A DNA stretch of 51,673 nt from Clostridia bacterium (GCA_017552535.1 JAFZPV010000016.1:1-51673); one strand, 5' to 3'. Numbered from the stretch's first letter, positions 7,864-16,640 are shown. Made by a program: numbers and translations. Notes: generated by a model from the sequence alone, not told the origin.

Positions 7864-8943
7864 TTACATCAGGTGCGTATCGATGGGCTCGAAGTCCAGG
7901 AAGGCGTCTTCGCCCGCCTCGAAGGCGCGGCGGCCTACGGGGTGGTTGTCGTGTATCTTCACCAGGCCGTCGTCCGTGTTCACGTGGTAGAGCTGGTAGG
8001 AGCCCATGAAGCAGCTCAGAACCACCTTGCAGGGAATGATGCCTTTGTCGCTTACGCGCACGCCTTCGGGGCGCAGCATCACGGTGCGCTTATCGCCGGC
8101 GGCTATGGGCTTTTCGGGCTTGCGCACGGGGAAGGAAACGCCGCAGGCCTTCACGGTCACTTCGTTTTCGCCCACGCTCTCCACCGCGGCGTGCAGGAAG
8201 TTGGCTTCGCCGATAAAGTCAGCTACGAATTCATCCGCTGGATTGTAGTAGATCTCCCGGGGCGAACCCATCTGCGCCACCACGCCCTTGTTCATGATGA
8301 TGATGTTGTCCGAGATGCTCATGGCCTCCGACTGGTCGTGGGTCACGTAGATGGCGGTGATGCCGAACTGCTGCTGGATGCGGCGGATCTCAGTGCGCAT
8401 GTATACGCGCAGCTTGGCGTCCAGGTTGCTCAGCGGCTCGTCGAACAGAAGCACGCCGGGCTCCGCGATCAGGGCGCGGGCCAAAGCCACGCGCTGCTGC
8501 TGGCCGCCGGAAAGCTGGTTAGTGTAGCGGTTCTCCATGCCCTCCAGGCCCACGAGCTTCAGCATGTCGAGCACGCGGGTGTGGATCCGCTCCTTGGGCA
8601 CCTTGCGCAGCTTCAGGCCGTAGGCCACGTTGTCGAAGATGTTCATGTGGGGGAACAGCGCGTAGCTCTGGAACACCATGGCTGTGTCGCGCTTGTTGGG
8701 GGTCAGGGCGTTCACCGGCTGGCCGCCGATGTAGATCTCGCCGGCGTCCGGGCTTTCAAAGCCCGCGATCATGCGCAGCGTGGTGGTCTTGCCGCAGCCG
8801 GAAGGTCCCAGCAGCGTCACGAAGGTGCCGGGCTGGATGTCCAGCGTCACGTCCTTTACCGCGTAGAACTGCTTTTTCGTTTTGGGGTCCAGGTATATTT
8901 TATCGATGTGCTCGATATATACGCCCTTTTTCTCATTGTTCAT
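7864..8943 (-). CDS. ABC importer ATP-binding protein (iron/spermidine type, PotA/FbpC-like)
   Basis: A 359-residue ATPase with Walker [10 protein letters not shown], signature LSGGQQQR, Walker [13 protein letters not shown] and an H-loop in [11 protein letters not shown], followed by a C-terminal TOBE-like extension (about 245-355) typical of the CUT1/PotA/FbpC group of importers. It energises the double permease encoded just upstream, whose stop codon overlaps this gene's start by 11 bases, so stoichiometric synthesis is likely. With the binding protein at 11237-12352 it completes an importer for ferric iron, polyamine, phosphonate or a similar small ligand. Confidence 0.93.
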   Translation of the reverse strand: MNNEKKGVYIEHIDKIYLDPKTKKQFYAVKDVTLDIQPGTFVTLLGPSGCGKTTTLRMIAGFESPDAGEIYIGGQPVNALTPNKRDTAMVFQSYALFPHMNIFDNVAYGLKLRKVPKERIHTRVLDMLKLVGLEGMENRYTNQLSGGQQQRVALARALIAEPGVLLFDEPLSNLDAKLRVYMRTEIRRIQQQFGITAIYVTHDQSEAMSISDNIIIMNKGVVAQMGSPREIYYNPADEFVADFIGEANFLHAAVESVGENEVTVKACGVSFPVRKPEKPIAAGDKRTVMLRPEGVRVSDKGIIPCKVVLSCFMGSYQLYHVNTDDGLVKIHDNHPVGRRAFEAGEDAFLDFEPIDTHLM

Positions 8944-11128
8944 CCTTCTGTGCCTCCCTTACGGCGCGGCTGGTGCCGAAATACTTGATGACAAGGTTCA
9001 TGATGAGTATCGACGCGTACACGATGGCGATCAGGATCGTGGCGTACGCGCAGGCGATGCCGAAGTAGCCCTTCTCCGCGTACTCATTGATGCGGCAGGT
9101 GATCAGCAGATACTTGGGCGTCACCAGCAGTATGACCGCGGAAATGGCGGTTATGGAACGCACGAAGGTGGTGACGATGCCGCTGAAGAAGCTGTCTTTG
9201 ATGAGCGGCAGCGTTACGGAGGTGAACACCTTGCCGCTGCCGGCGCCCAGGTCGTAGGCGCTCTCTTCTATGGACTTGTCGATCTGCCTCAGCGCCGAGA
9301 TGCCGCTCCTCGTGCCCACGGGCAGGGAGCGCACCACGAACACGATGATCAGGATCAGCCCCGTGCCGTATATGCTCTGCATGAAGCCGGTCCGCAGCAC
9401 GCCGTTGGCAAAGCCCCGGATGAAGCCCACGCCCAGCACCGTGCCGGGCACGGCCATGGCGATCATGCTGGTAAACTCTATGAAGCCCTTGGACTTGAAC
9501 TTCTTTTTGACCACCAGGTAGCTGATCACCATGGAGAACAGCGCGGTGATCGGGGCGGCGATGATGGAAAGGATGAAGCTGTCCTTGAACGCCTTCATGC
9601 CGCTTTCCCTGAACATGTCGCGGTAGTGCACCAGGGAAAGGGAATAGTCTCTGCCCCAGAGCTTGAACAGGCTGCCGAAGGGGATGCATATGTACATCAG
9701 GATCACGAACACGCTCACGGCCATGCACAGCGCGGACAGGGGCACGGTAACGCTCTTGTCCTCTATCAGCATCCTGCCGCGGCTGGCCTTGCCCGTGAGG
9801 GTCGCGGCGCTCTTGGCCTCCAGCACGTACTTCTGGATCATGAAGAGGATGAAGGTGATCAAAAGCAGCACCACCGCCATGGCGGCTGCGCCGTGGGTAT
9901 CGTAGGTGCCGCCGGTGATGCGCAGGTATATCGCGGTGGCCAGCGTGTCCGTGGAGCCGCCGATGATCATGGGGTTGGCAAAGTCTGCCACGGATTCTAT
10001 GAACGTCACCAGGAACGCGTTGCCCAGGCCCGGCAGCATCAGCGGCAGGGTCACGGTGGTGAACACCTTCCAGCGGCTGGCGCCCATGTCGCGGGCGGCC
10101 TCCTCCATGGAGGGGTCGATGTTGTTCAGCAGGCCCTTGAGCATCAGATAGCACACGGGGAAGAAGGTGAGCGTCTGCACGATCACAATGCCCTTGATGC
10201 CGTAAATGTCGTTATCGAATATGCCCAGTATCTGCCGGGTGATCAGGCCGCTCCTGCCAAACAGGAGCATCATGCTCAGTGACAGCACGAAGGGCGGCGA
10301 CACCACGGGCAGCAGGCTCACCACGTCGAACAGCTTTTTCATCAGCCGGTTTTTGACCCTTACGTAGCAGTCCACGTATGCGAACAAAAAGCCGATGAAC
10401 AGTGAGCCGAAACCCGTCAGCAGGCCGATGACCAGGGTGTTTTTAAAGGCGTCTTTGAAGCCGAAATCCCTGGTGAGGGAGGTGAAGGCGTCAAAGGTCA
10501 CCCTTTTGTTGGCGGAAGAGAAGTACAGTTTCAGCGCCGCTCTGGAATGCACTCTGGCTTCATCCCGGGGCAGCGTTTTGTACATTTGCACTACAAACTC
10601 CAGTATGGAGCCGTTCGCCGCGCTTTCCGCGCCGGTGACGGCTTTTTTGTAGGCGGAACTGGCGTCTTTATACTCCGCGTTGGCCTGATTGTATACCTCG
10701 CGGAGCACCTTTACTTCAGGCTCCTCGCGGGGCTTTTCGGCGCCCCTGTCCTTTGCCGCCTGCAGCGAGGCGTCGTAGGTGTCCTTGAGCCTGTTTTTCG
10801 TCACTTCCAGACGTGCCACGTCGTTGAGTTCATAGTTGTAGGAATTCACTCTGTCGGCAACGTTCTCTTTGTAGTAGGCGTAGACGGAAGCCATGCGTCC
10901 GTCCTCGGTGACCGAGTCTGCCAGCAGCATGGCGATGGGGTATACCACAAACAGGGCCAGAAAGATCACCAGGAAAAGGATCGCTCCCACCATGATAGGG
11001 TCGCCGAAGAACTTTTTCCGGTCCAGGGACCTGGCCTGGGAATTTCTTTTGGCCTTTCTGGCGTCCTGAGATGCGGCGCGCTCCTGTTCGGGTGCGCCGC
11101 CCGTATCTGCTTGTTTAAACAATGCCAT
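8933..11128 (-). CDS. ABC importer double permease (FbpB/ThiP-like) with a large extracytoplasmic insert
   Basis: I place the start at the ATG at 11128 (MALFKQADTGG), preceded by GGGAGG at 9 bases; the frame stays open further upstream through the terminator region. The 731-residue product contains two binding-protein-dependent permease domains in one chain. The EAA-type loops EAARDMGASRWKVFTTVTLP (first half) and ESAYDLGAGSGKVFTSVTLP (second half) mark the contacts with the ATPase. Between the first membrane helix (about residue 50) and the second lies an unusual insert of roughly 160 residues, charged and partly coiled-coil-like (rich in Lys, Glu and Ala), which should face outside. The N-terminal ~30 residues are cytoplasmic, charged and low in complexity. 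Confidence 0.92.
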   Translation of the reverse strand: MALFKQADTGGAPEQERAASQDARKAKRNSQARSLDRKKFFGDPIMVGAILFLVIFLALFVVYPIAMLLADSVTEDGRMASVYAYYKENVADRVNSYNYELNDVARLEVTKNRLKDTYDASLQAAKDRGAEKPREEPEVKVLREVYNQANAEYKDASSAYKKAVTGAESAANGSILEFVVQMYKTLPRDEARVHSRAALKLYFSSANKRVTFDAFTSLTRDFGFKDAFKNTLVIGLLTGFGSLFIGFLFAYVDCYVRVKNRLMKKLFDVVSLLPVVSPPFVLSLSMMLLFGRSGLITRQILGIFDNDIYGIKGIVIVQTLTFFPVCYLMLKGLLNNIDPSMEEAARDMGASRWKVFTTVTLPLMLPGLGNAFLVTFIESVADFANPMIIGGSTDTLATAIYLRITGGTYDTHGAAAMAVVLLLITFILFMIQKYVLEAKSAATLTGKASRGRMLIEDKSVTVPLSALCMAVSVFVILMYICIPFGSLFKLWGRDYSLSLVHYRDMFRESGMKAFKDSFILSIIAAPITALFSMVISYLVVKKKFKSKGFIEFTSMIAMAVPGTVLGVGFIRGFANGVLRTGFMQSIYGTGLILIIVFVVRSLPVGTRSGISALRQIDKSIEESAYDLGAGSGKVFTSVTLPLIKDSFFSGIVTTFVRSITAISAVILLVTPKYLLITCRINEYAEKGYFGIACAYATILIAIVYASILIMNLVIKYFGTSRAVREAQKDEQ

Positions 11129-11188
11129 TATGTGTGTCCTCCCGGTACGGCTGCGGGAATATGGGGCCTGAAAAAGACCTCTGTTGAT

Positions 11189-11224
11189 AAAAATGCGGGG
11201 CCGGAGCATATCCCCCGACCCCGC
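11189..11224 (-). terminator. Internal terminator between binding-protein and permease genes
   Basis: Stem GCGGGGTCGG/CCGGCCCCGC (minus strand, one G-U pair) followed by ATTTTTAT. It starts 13 bases after the stop of the binding-protein gene and sits 60 bases before the permease start. Partial readthrough would give much more binding protein than permease, as is common in importers. Confidence 0.75.
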
Positions 11225-11236
11225 GGAAAGGCAGGA

Positions 11237-12352
11237 TTATTCAGTCTTGAAACGGTCGTCCGCGCCGCCCAGGGCATTGAGGAATTCGTCGCGGTACTTG
11301 GTGGTGTTCTCCTTCGCGTCGGCGAAGTCATAGTCGATCACGTTGTCGGGATCGAGGCCGAAGGGCTCGATGGCCTTGGGCTGCTCGGCGTTGGTGAGAA
11401 CCAGGAACTGGAAGCTCTCCACGTCGTCGGCCAGCTCCACGCACTCGGGAGACAGGGCGTACTCGATCCACAGCTTGGCGGCGGCTTCATGCGCGCAGCC
11501 ATCGAAGATGGCGGTGGAGCCGATCTCGAAGCCGGTGCCTTCCTCGGGGAGGATCAGATCGATGTTGGTGTAGCCCTTCAGGATCTGGGTGATGCCGTCA
11601 TGCAAAAAGCCGATGCCGATCACGCACTCGCCGGGGCCTACGTTCTTGGAGGGGCCGCTTCCGCTCTTGGTGTACTGGGCGATGTTCTTGTCCAGCGCCA
11701 CCAGGTAGGCGATGCCCTCGTCGTGGCCCTTCAGCTGCACCATGGTGTTGATCACCAGCTTGGCGGTGCCGGCGGTGTTGGGGTTGGAGGACCAGATCAG
11801 GCCCTTGTACTCTTCCTTGAGCAGGTCGTCCCAGCCTTTGGGGGCTTCAAGGTTCATGCGGGCGAGTTCCTCGGTGTTGACCATGATGCCCAGGATGCCC
11901 TTGTAGATGCCGTACCAGTAACCGTCGGGATCGCGGAAGGCGGGGCCGATCAGGTTCTTGGAGTTGACTGCCTCATAGGCCAGCAGATAGCCGTCCTTGG
12001 CGGTCTCGTTGTAGGGATCGTTGGTGCCGCCGAACCATACGTCGGCAGAGGGGTTGTGGTTTTCCTCGATGATCTTGCCCTGCACCTGGGTGGTGGACAG
12101 GCGCTGCGCGCTGGTCTTGATGCCGGTGAGCTCTTCAAAGTGCTTGGCAGCGGCCATTACATACGCTTCTTCGGCGCAGCCGTATACCACCAGTTCGCCT
12201 TCGGCCTGGGCTTCCTCGATGAGGTCCACCAGGGAATCGTCGCCGCACAGCAGCTCGCTGAGGGCTTCGGGATCAAGCGCGTCCGCGGAGGCGATGGAGC
12301 AGCAGCCCAGCGCCAGCAGGAGCGACAGGATAACAGCCAGAATCTTCTTCAT
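11237..12352 (-). CDS. ABC importer extracellular solute-binding protein (ferric iron/phosphonate/spermidine type)
   Basis: A 371-residue exported protein. The N-terminus MKKILAVILSLLLALGCC is a signal peptide; cleavage after SIASA fits signal peptidase I, while LALGC is a poor lipobox, so I cannot decide between soluble and lipid-anchored forms. The mature part has the layout of the type-2 periplasmic binding fold (ELVVYGCAEEAY, SADVWFGGTNDPYNE, GWDDLLKEEYKGLIWSSNP, IGIGFLHDG) seen in ferric-iron and 2-aminoethylphosphonate binding proteins. It is the first gene of the importer operon and has a consensus promoter. The ligand is not determined; no Fur-type box is evident. Confidence 0.92.
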   Translation of the reverse strand: MKKILAVILSLLLALGCCSIASADALDPEALSELLCGDDSLVDLIEEAQAEGELVVYGCAEEAYVMAAAKHFEELTGIKTSAQRLSTTQVQGKIIEENHNPSADVWFGGTNDPYNETAKDGYLLAYEAVNSKNLIGPAFRDPDGYWYGIYKGILGIMVNTEELARMNLEAPKGWDDLLKEEYKGLIWSSNPNTAGTAKLVINTMVQLKGHDEGIAYLVALDKNIAQYTKSGSGPSKNVGPGECVIGIGFLHDGITQILKGYTNIDLILPEEGTGFEIGSTAIFDGCAHEAAAKLWIEYALSPECVELADDVESFQFLVLTNAEQPKAIEPFGLDPDNVIDYDFADAKENTTKYRDEFLNALGGADDRFKTE

Positions 12353-12403
12353 GAAACTCTCTCCTTAATATGGATTGTCAGGGCTTTTGCCCCGTGCGTT
12401 CAT

Positions 12404-12432
12404 ATTATATAACCGTGTGCCGGGTTTGTCAA
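12404..12432 (-). promoter_or_regulatory. Consensus sigma-A promoter of the importer operon
   Basis: On the minus strand TTGACA (12427-12432), exactly 17 bases, then TATAAT (12404-12409): a full match to the consensus. The predicted leader of about 45 bases ends in AAGGAGAG before the binding-protein ATG. Confidence 0.92.
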
Positions 12433-12451
12433 CAAACAGAAACGCCGCCCT

Positions 12452-13537
12452 TTATCCCGCGCCGTCCCCGCTCAGGTAAGCCCGTGTGAAGTCGTCCGCG
12501 CTGTCAAAGCGGTTCACCTTCAGGCTGGCCTTTTCGTATTCCTTCAGGTAAGCGTTCAAAACGGCGTCGAAAGCTTCCAGGGTGCGTTCAAGGGAGCACG
12601 GGTCGTATGCCGAAAGCGCGCTGCAGGTCTGGATATCGGTCTCCTCCCCGATATCCGCAAGCATCTGGTGAAGGCTCTCCAGCGTCATGAAGGCCAGGTG
12701 CCTGTCCCCGGTCTGAAGCGCCAAATGCATTTTGCCGTGCCAGTTGGAAAACATCTCCTCGTATGTTCCCCGCAGAGCGTCTTTGTCCGCGGGCTTCTTT
12801 CGCGGCTTCAGCGCCAGCCTTTCGGCGTCAAAGCAGGCAGAAAGTGCTTTCATCAGGAGCGTGAGCCGGTCCTTTAGCTCCTTGAGCGTCTTTGCGGTCA
12901 CCACACCTTCGATCATGCCGCACAGGTCCGCCGGGCGTTTTTGCAGGGCGGCCAGTTCCTCGTACCGGCGGTGCACGCCTTTTCTGTAATACGTCCTGTT
13001 CAAAAGGGCGAGCGAGTCTTCCGCGCAGTAGAGCGCGCCGCCCGCCTGCACGCGGGCCTCCGGGAGGCTGCCTGACGCCATGGCCTGCGCATAGCACAGG
13101 CGGGCTTCTTTCAGGGTGTCTTCCGCCCGTTTCAGGTCCGCCTCCGCGAATGGCGCGTCCATCAAGCGCTTTGCCTGATCCCGGAGCGCTTCCAGTTCAA
13201 ACAGATACTTTTCGTCCGCGCAGTATACGATACTGGCGTCCATCAGTTTGGAGATGTGGGGATGCGTGTACTCCGCGTCCCGGCGAAGGCTGTCCCATCC
13301 GGTGCAGTATATATCGTAGCCGACGCCCGCGTCGTCCAGTATGAACGCCGTCTGCAGCGCCCATCCGCGGTCGTCGTTTATCAGGATCAGCAGATCCAGG
13401 TCCGACAGCGGATGCACGTCGCCTGTCTGGAAGGAACCGTAGACCCCGATCAGCGCCACGGCGCCCGGGCAGAGCGACCTCTCCTTTTCCAGCACAGCGT
13501 TTATGATCTTCTGATTGCGGACTTCCTGTGTGTCCAT
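12452..13537 (-). CDS. Nucleotidyltransferase-fold protein
   Basis: The start at 13537 (MDTQEVRNQ) follows AGGAAAGGAA at about 9 bases and lies 5 bases after the amidohydrolase stop. The 361-residue product begins with a polymerase-beta-type nucleotidyltransferase domain: GVYGSFQTGDVHPLSDLDLL provides the GS motif and the Asp-x-Asp metal-binding pair, and YDIYCTGWDSL may give the third Asp. The rest (about 110-361) is helical, with no named domain recognised. Such proteins transfer AMP or another nucleotide to small molecules such as aminoglycosides, or to proteins; the acceptor is unknown. It is last in a run with an amidohydrolase and a symporter. Confidence 0.75.
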   Translation of the reverse strand: MDTQEVRNQKIINAVLEKERSLCPGAVALIGVYGSFQTGDVHPLSDLDLLILINDDRGWALQTAFILDDAGVGYDIYCTGWDSLRRDAEYTHPHISKLMDASIVYCADEKYLFELEALRDQAKRLMDAPFAEADLKRAEDTLKEARLCYAQAMASGSLPEARVQAGGALYCAEDSLALLNRTYYRKGVHRRYEELAALQKRPADLCGMIEGVVTAKTLKELKDRLTLLMKALSACFDAERLALKPRKKPADKDALRGTYEEMFSNWHGKMHLALQTGDRHLAFMTLESLHQMLADIGEETDIQTCSALSAYDPCSLERTLEAFDAVLNAYLKEYEKASLKVNRFDSADDFTRAYLSGDGAG

Positions 13538-13542
13538 GCGCG

Positions 13543-14427
13543 TCAGTTCCTTTCCTGTACGGGGCATTCTTCTTGTCTTAGCCCAAGCAGATCCAGGGCG
13601 TTTGAGCCGAGAATGCGCTTCTTCTCTTCTTCCGTAAGCTCCAGCCGGTCAAGCGCTTTCAGGGTCTCCGCCTGTCCGCCCCAGGGGCTGTCGCTGCCAA
13701 ACAGCGTGTGATCGGCGCCGAAAGCGCGTATCACCGCCAGGGCACTTTTTTCGTCCATGAGCATAAGCTCGTCTTCCCGCCAGGGATATCCGTCTTCTCC
13801 GGGTGTGATGCGGCCCATGGAGAAGGACGTGTCGATGTACAGACCCATGCCCGTCAGCAGGGAAGCGGATTCCTCCCAGCGCCGCCATCCGCCCATATGG
13901 GCCAGCACCAGCTTGAGCGGGCCTGTCGACCTTAACGCGTTCAGGATCATGCGGGCGGAAGCGTGCTGAACGCCCGGAAAGCCGATGTCGTTTCCGGCGT
14001 GGATCAGCACGATGAGCTCCAGCTTTTGGCAAGCCTCCAGTATGCGCAGGTAGCGGGCGTCGTCAAAGTCCACGCCCTGATACACCGGGTGCAGCTTTAT
14101 GCCCATGACGCCTGCGCTTTTCAGGCGGGTCAGCTCTTCTTCCGGCCGTTCAAAATCCGGATGCATGCAGCCGAAGGAGTATATGCCCGTGTGTCCCGCC
14201 TCCCGGTTTATGAGGATGGAGGCGTCGTTCACGTGCTCCACCTGCCTGAAATTGGTGGCGACCGGCATCACCAGCGAGATATCGATCCCGGCTTTCTGCA
14301 TGGAAGCCTGAAGCCCCGCGACCGTTCCGTCTGTGAAAGGACGGGTATGGGACGCGCTTTTCAGCTTGTCCAGCGCTTGAGACGCGATCCGGTCCGGAAA
14401 TGTATGGGTGTGAAAATCGATGATCAT
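13543..14427 (-). CDS. Amidohydrolase-2-type metal-dependent hydrolase
   Basis: The ATG at 14427 gives MIIDFHTHTFPD, the classic first strand with the His-x-His metal ligands, and follows GTGAGGAT. The 294-residue product has the TIM-barrel layout of the amidohydrolase_2 family: GIKLHPVYQGVDFDD, VLIHAGND, LVLAHMGGWRRWEE and LFGSDSPWGG with the late catalytic Asp. Members hydrolyse or decarboxylate small carboxylic or lactone substrates. Its position directly behind a sodium:solute symporter suggests that it processes the imported compound; this is inference. Confidence 0.85.
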   Translation of the reverse strand: MIIDFHTHTFPDRIASQALDKLKSASHTRPFTDGTVAGLQASMQKAGIDISLVMPVATNFRQVEHVNDASILINREAGHTGIYSFGCMHPDFERPEEELTRLKSAGVMGIKLHPVYQGVDFDDARYLRILEACQKLELIVLIHAGNDIGFPGVQHASARMILNALRSTGPLKLVLAHMGGWRRWEESASLLTGMGLYIDTSFSMGRITPGEDGYPWREDELMLMDEKSALAVIRAFGADHTLFGSDSPWGGQAETLKALDRLELTEEEKKRILGSNALDLLGLRQEECPVQERN

Positions 14428-14443
14428 GCTTATCCTCACAAAC

Positions 14444-14468
14444 GCCGCGGCGATTTTCTCGCCGCGGC
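14444..14468 (-). terminator. Strong hairpin between symporter and amidohydrolase genes
   Basis: A 10-bp perfect stem (GCCGCGGCGA/TCGCCGCGGC) with a 5-base loop directly after the symporter stop. The run of U after it is weak (GTTTGTG), so it may be an attenuator or mRNA end-stabiliser rather than a full terminator. Confidence 0.55.
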
Positions 14469-14486
14469 TCAAACAACAGTTTTGCT

Positions 14487-16073
14487 TTATTTTTCGTCGC
14501 CCAGGGCCTCGGTCTGGCGCACCAGCACCTTTTTGTTGTAGCAGGAGAAGGCGTCTTCCACCAGCGCTTTGTCCGGCTTGGGCGTGAGCAGGCTCACCAG
14601 CGGCACGATCACGAAGCCCGCCAGCATGCAGAACGCGCCCGCGTTGATGGGGGACTGGAGGATCTTCGGGAAGGAGGAGCGGATGAACATGTTCAGCAGC
14701 ATCACCACGGTGGAGAAGGCCATGCTCGCCCAGCAGCCCAGCTTGCTGGCGCCCTTCCAGTACAGGCCGTAGAGGAACGGGGCCAGGAATGCGCCGGCCA
14801 TGGCGCCCCAGCTCACGCCCATCATCTGGGCGATCAGGTTGTTGGAAGAGGGCGCTTTGTACTGGTATACGGCGATCACGGCGGAGATCAGGATGAACAC
14901 CACGATCAGGCCGCGCATCACCTTTAACTGCTTTTTCTCGTCCATGTCTTTTACCACGCGGCCCTTGATGAGGTCCAGGGTCATGGTGGAGGAGGAGGTG
15001 AGCACCAGGGAGGACAGCGTGCTCATGGATGCGGAGAGCACCAGGATGATGACCACCGTCAGAAGGAAGCCTTCGGGCTTGAGGGCCGCCTGGAGCATCG
15101 TTGGGATGATGGCGTCAAAGCCGCCCGCGGGCGCCACGCCGTCCACGGTGAGCGCGTCTGTGAACAGCCGTCCGAAGCCGCCCAGGAAGTAGCAGCCGCC
15201 GGCCACCACCAGCGCGAAGAGGGTGGAGATGATGGTGCCCTTGGCGATGGCGCCCTCGCTCTTGATGGCGTAGAACTTGCCCACCATCTGCGGAAGGCCC
15301 CAGGTGCCCAGGGAGGTCAGGATCACCACGCCCAGCAGGCTCAGGGGTTCAGGCCCCAGGAAGGAGTTGAACACGCCTCGGGCTGTCTGCCCTTCTACCA
15401 GCGCTACGGAGGGGTCTTCGATCTCGCTCAGGCCCTGCAGCGCGGCCAGGAAACCGCCCTGGGAGGAAAGCACCGCCGCGATCACGGCCACGATGCCCAC
15501 CAGCATGATCAGGCCCTGGATAAAGTCGTTGATGGCTGTGGCCATGTAGCCGCCCGCGATCACGTAGATGCCCGTAAGCACCGCCATCACCGCCACGCAC
15601 CAGATGTAGGGAATGTGGAAGGCCATTTCGAACAGGCGGCTCAGGCCGTTGTACAGCGACGCCGTATAGGGGATCATGAAAATAAAGATGATCACCGAAG
15701 CCGCCAGTTTCAGCGAATCGGAGCCGAAGCGCTTGGAGAAGAATTCCGGCATGGTGGCGGAGGACAGGTGCTGGGTCATGATGCGCGTGCGCCGCCCCAG
15801 AATCACCCATGCCATCAGGGAGCCGATAAAGGCGTTGCCCAGGCCGATCCAGGTGGAGGCGATGCCGAATTTCCAGCCGAACTGGCCCGCGTAGCCTACA
15901 AAAATGACCGCCGAAAAATAAGAAGTGCCGTAGGCGAAAGCCGTAAGCCACGGTCCAACCGAGCGCCCGCCCAGCACGAAGCCGTCAACGTTTGTGGAAT
16001 GCCGTTTGCAGAACAGGCCGATGCCCACCATCAGCCCGAAAAACAGAACGACCATCACGATTCTCAAAAGCAT
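14487..16073 (-). CDS. Sodium:solute symporter (SSS family)
   Basis: The ATG at 16073 (MLLRIVMVVLFFGL) starts within the first membrane helix and follows AAAGGCGGTAG; the frame is open further up but that part runs through the promoter. The 528-residue product has about 13 membrane helices and the SSS-family motifs GFVLGGRSVGPWLTAFAYG and YFSAVIFVGYAGQFGWKFG near the N-terminus, plus LSASMSTLSSLVLTSSS in the sodium-binding region. It imports an organic solute (proline, pantothenate, sugar or carboxylate types exist) with sodium. The ligand cannot be read from sequence; the amidohydrolase and nucleotidyltransferase downstream may act on it. Confidence 0.93.
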   Translation of the reverse strand: MLLRIVMVVLFFGLMVGIGLFCKRHSTNVDGFVLGGRSVGPWLTAFAYGTSYFSAVIFVGYAGQFGWKFGIASTWIGLGNAFIGSLMAWVILGRRTRIMTQHLSSATMPEFFSKRFGSDSLKLAASVIIFIFMIPYTASLYNGLSRLFEMAFHIPYIWCVAVMAVLTGIYVIAGGYMATAINDFIQGLIMLVGIVAVIAAVLSSQGGFLAALQGLSEIEDPSVALVEGQTARGVFNSFLGPEPLSLLGVVILTSLGTWGLPQMVGKFYAIKSEGAIAKGTIISTLFALVVAGGCYFLGGFGRLFTDALTVDGVAPAGGFDAIIPTMLQAALKPEGFLLTVVIILVLSASMSTLSSLVLTSSSTMTLDLIKGRVVKDMDEKKQLKVMRGLIVVFILISAVIAVYQYKAPSSNNLIAQMMGVSWGAMAGAFLAPFLYGLYWKGASKLGCWASMAFSTVVMLLNMFIRSSFPKILQSPINAGAFCMLAGFVIVPLVSLLTPKPDKALVEDAFSCYNKKVLVRQTEALGDEK

Positions 16074-16122
16074 ATGATATCTACCGCCTTTCCCGCCGCA
16101 CAAGCGGCTTTGGTTGTTTAAT

Positions 16123-16151
16123 ACTTTAACGCATAAAAGCGCTAAAGTCAA
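16123..16151 (-). promoter_or_regulatory. Symporter promoter overlapped by a near-perfect palindrome
   Basis: On the minus strand TTGACT (16146-16151), 17 bases, then TAAAGT (16123-16128). The inverted repeat ACTTTAACGC/GCGCTAAAGT (16123-16132 and 16139-16148, one mismatch, 6-base centre) covers the whole spacer and -10, the position expected of a repressor operator. Confidence 0.65.
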
Positions 16152-16282
16152 GATGCTGTTTTGTTAAATGTGAACGATGGGGAAGAGCTCCGGATAACGG
16201 CCCCGCCGCCCCGGCGAAAATGCCCCGGGCAGACCCGGAAACCCGCTTTCGTGTAATTTTCATGAAAACTGCGCTGCCCCTC

Positions 16283-16311
16283 TTGCATTCGGGTCCGGTT
16301 TTTGATATAAT
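16283..16311 (+). promoter_or_regulatory. Promoter of the tRNA-Ser gene
   Basis: TTGCAT (16283-16288), 17 bases, TATAAT (16306-16311). The predicted start lies about 34 bases before the mature tRNA. Confidence 0.8.
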
Positions 16312-16351
16312 CTCTCCCGTTGAGCGCAAGAGCTCGCACTTTCGGCCATGA

Positions 16352-16441
16352 GGAGAAGTCGCCTAGCTTGGTCGAGGGCGCACGACTGGAAATCGTGTAA
16401 CGGCCAAAAACCGTTCGAGGGTTCGAATCCCTCCTTCTCCG
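16352..16441 (+). tRNA. tRNA-Ser (anticodon GGA)
   Basis: A 90-base class II tRNA. The acceptor stem pairs GGAGAAG (16352-16358) with CTTCTCC (16434-16440), and G16441 is the discriminator. The anticodon stem CACGA/TCGTG encloses loop CTGGAAA with anticodon GGA at 16388-16390, reading UCC and UCU. A long variable arm follows, and the T-loop is GTTCGAATC. The CCA end is not encoded. It is flanked by its own promoter and terminator, so it is a single-gene transcript. Confidence 0.97.
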
Positions 16442-16444
16442 TGG

Positions 16445-16476
16445 AAAAACGACGTGCTGAGGCGCGTCGTTTTTTC
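16445..16476 (+). terminator. Terminator of tRNA-Ser
   Basis: AAAAACGACG pairs with CGTCGTTTTT, followed by a run of T to 16475, directly after the tRNA. Confidence 0.88.
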
Positions 16477-16480
16477 AGTG

Positions 16481-16640
16481 AAATCCGCCCTGCAGGTGAG
16501 ATCACCTGCGGCGGTGGATTTGCCCTTTGGCCGGTGCAATGCGCCTTGATGGCGCGCGGGCGGATTTCATATCACTTTTCCGCGGCAGCGGAAAAATATC
16601 GCGGTCTGCGCATGCAGACCATTTCACATCGAGCGCAGCG
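16481..16640. repeat. Mosaic of short palindromic hairpin modules
   Basis: Successive palindromes fill the space between the tRNA terminator and the glycosidase gene. AAATCCGCC/GGTGGATTT (16481-16489, 16513-16521) encloses GCAGGTGA/TCACCTGC. Then come GCGCC/GGCGC (16541-16555), TTTTCCGC/GCGGAAAA (16576-16595), GGTCTGC/GCAGACC (16603-16620) and a weaker ATCGAGC-GCA-GCGAGAT. Between them lie similar linkers (TTTCATATCAC, ATTTCACATC, ATACTTCAC). There is no coding signal. This resembles modular palindromic repeats that I associate with clostridial genomes; copy number elsewhere cannot be judged here. Confidence 0.7.

Noticed and set aside
16352-16640. Integrated element at tRNA-Ser with attachment sites
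   Set aside because: No integrase gene and no direct repeat of the tRNA 3' end downstream; the palindromes do not copy the tRNA.
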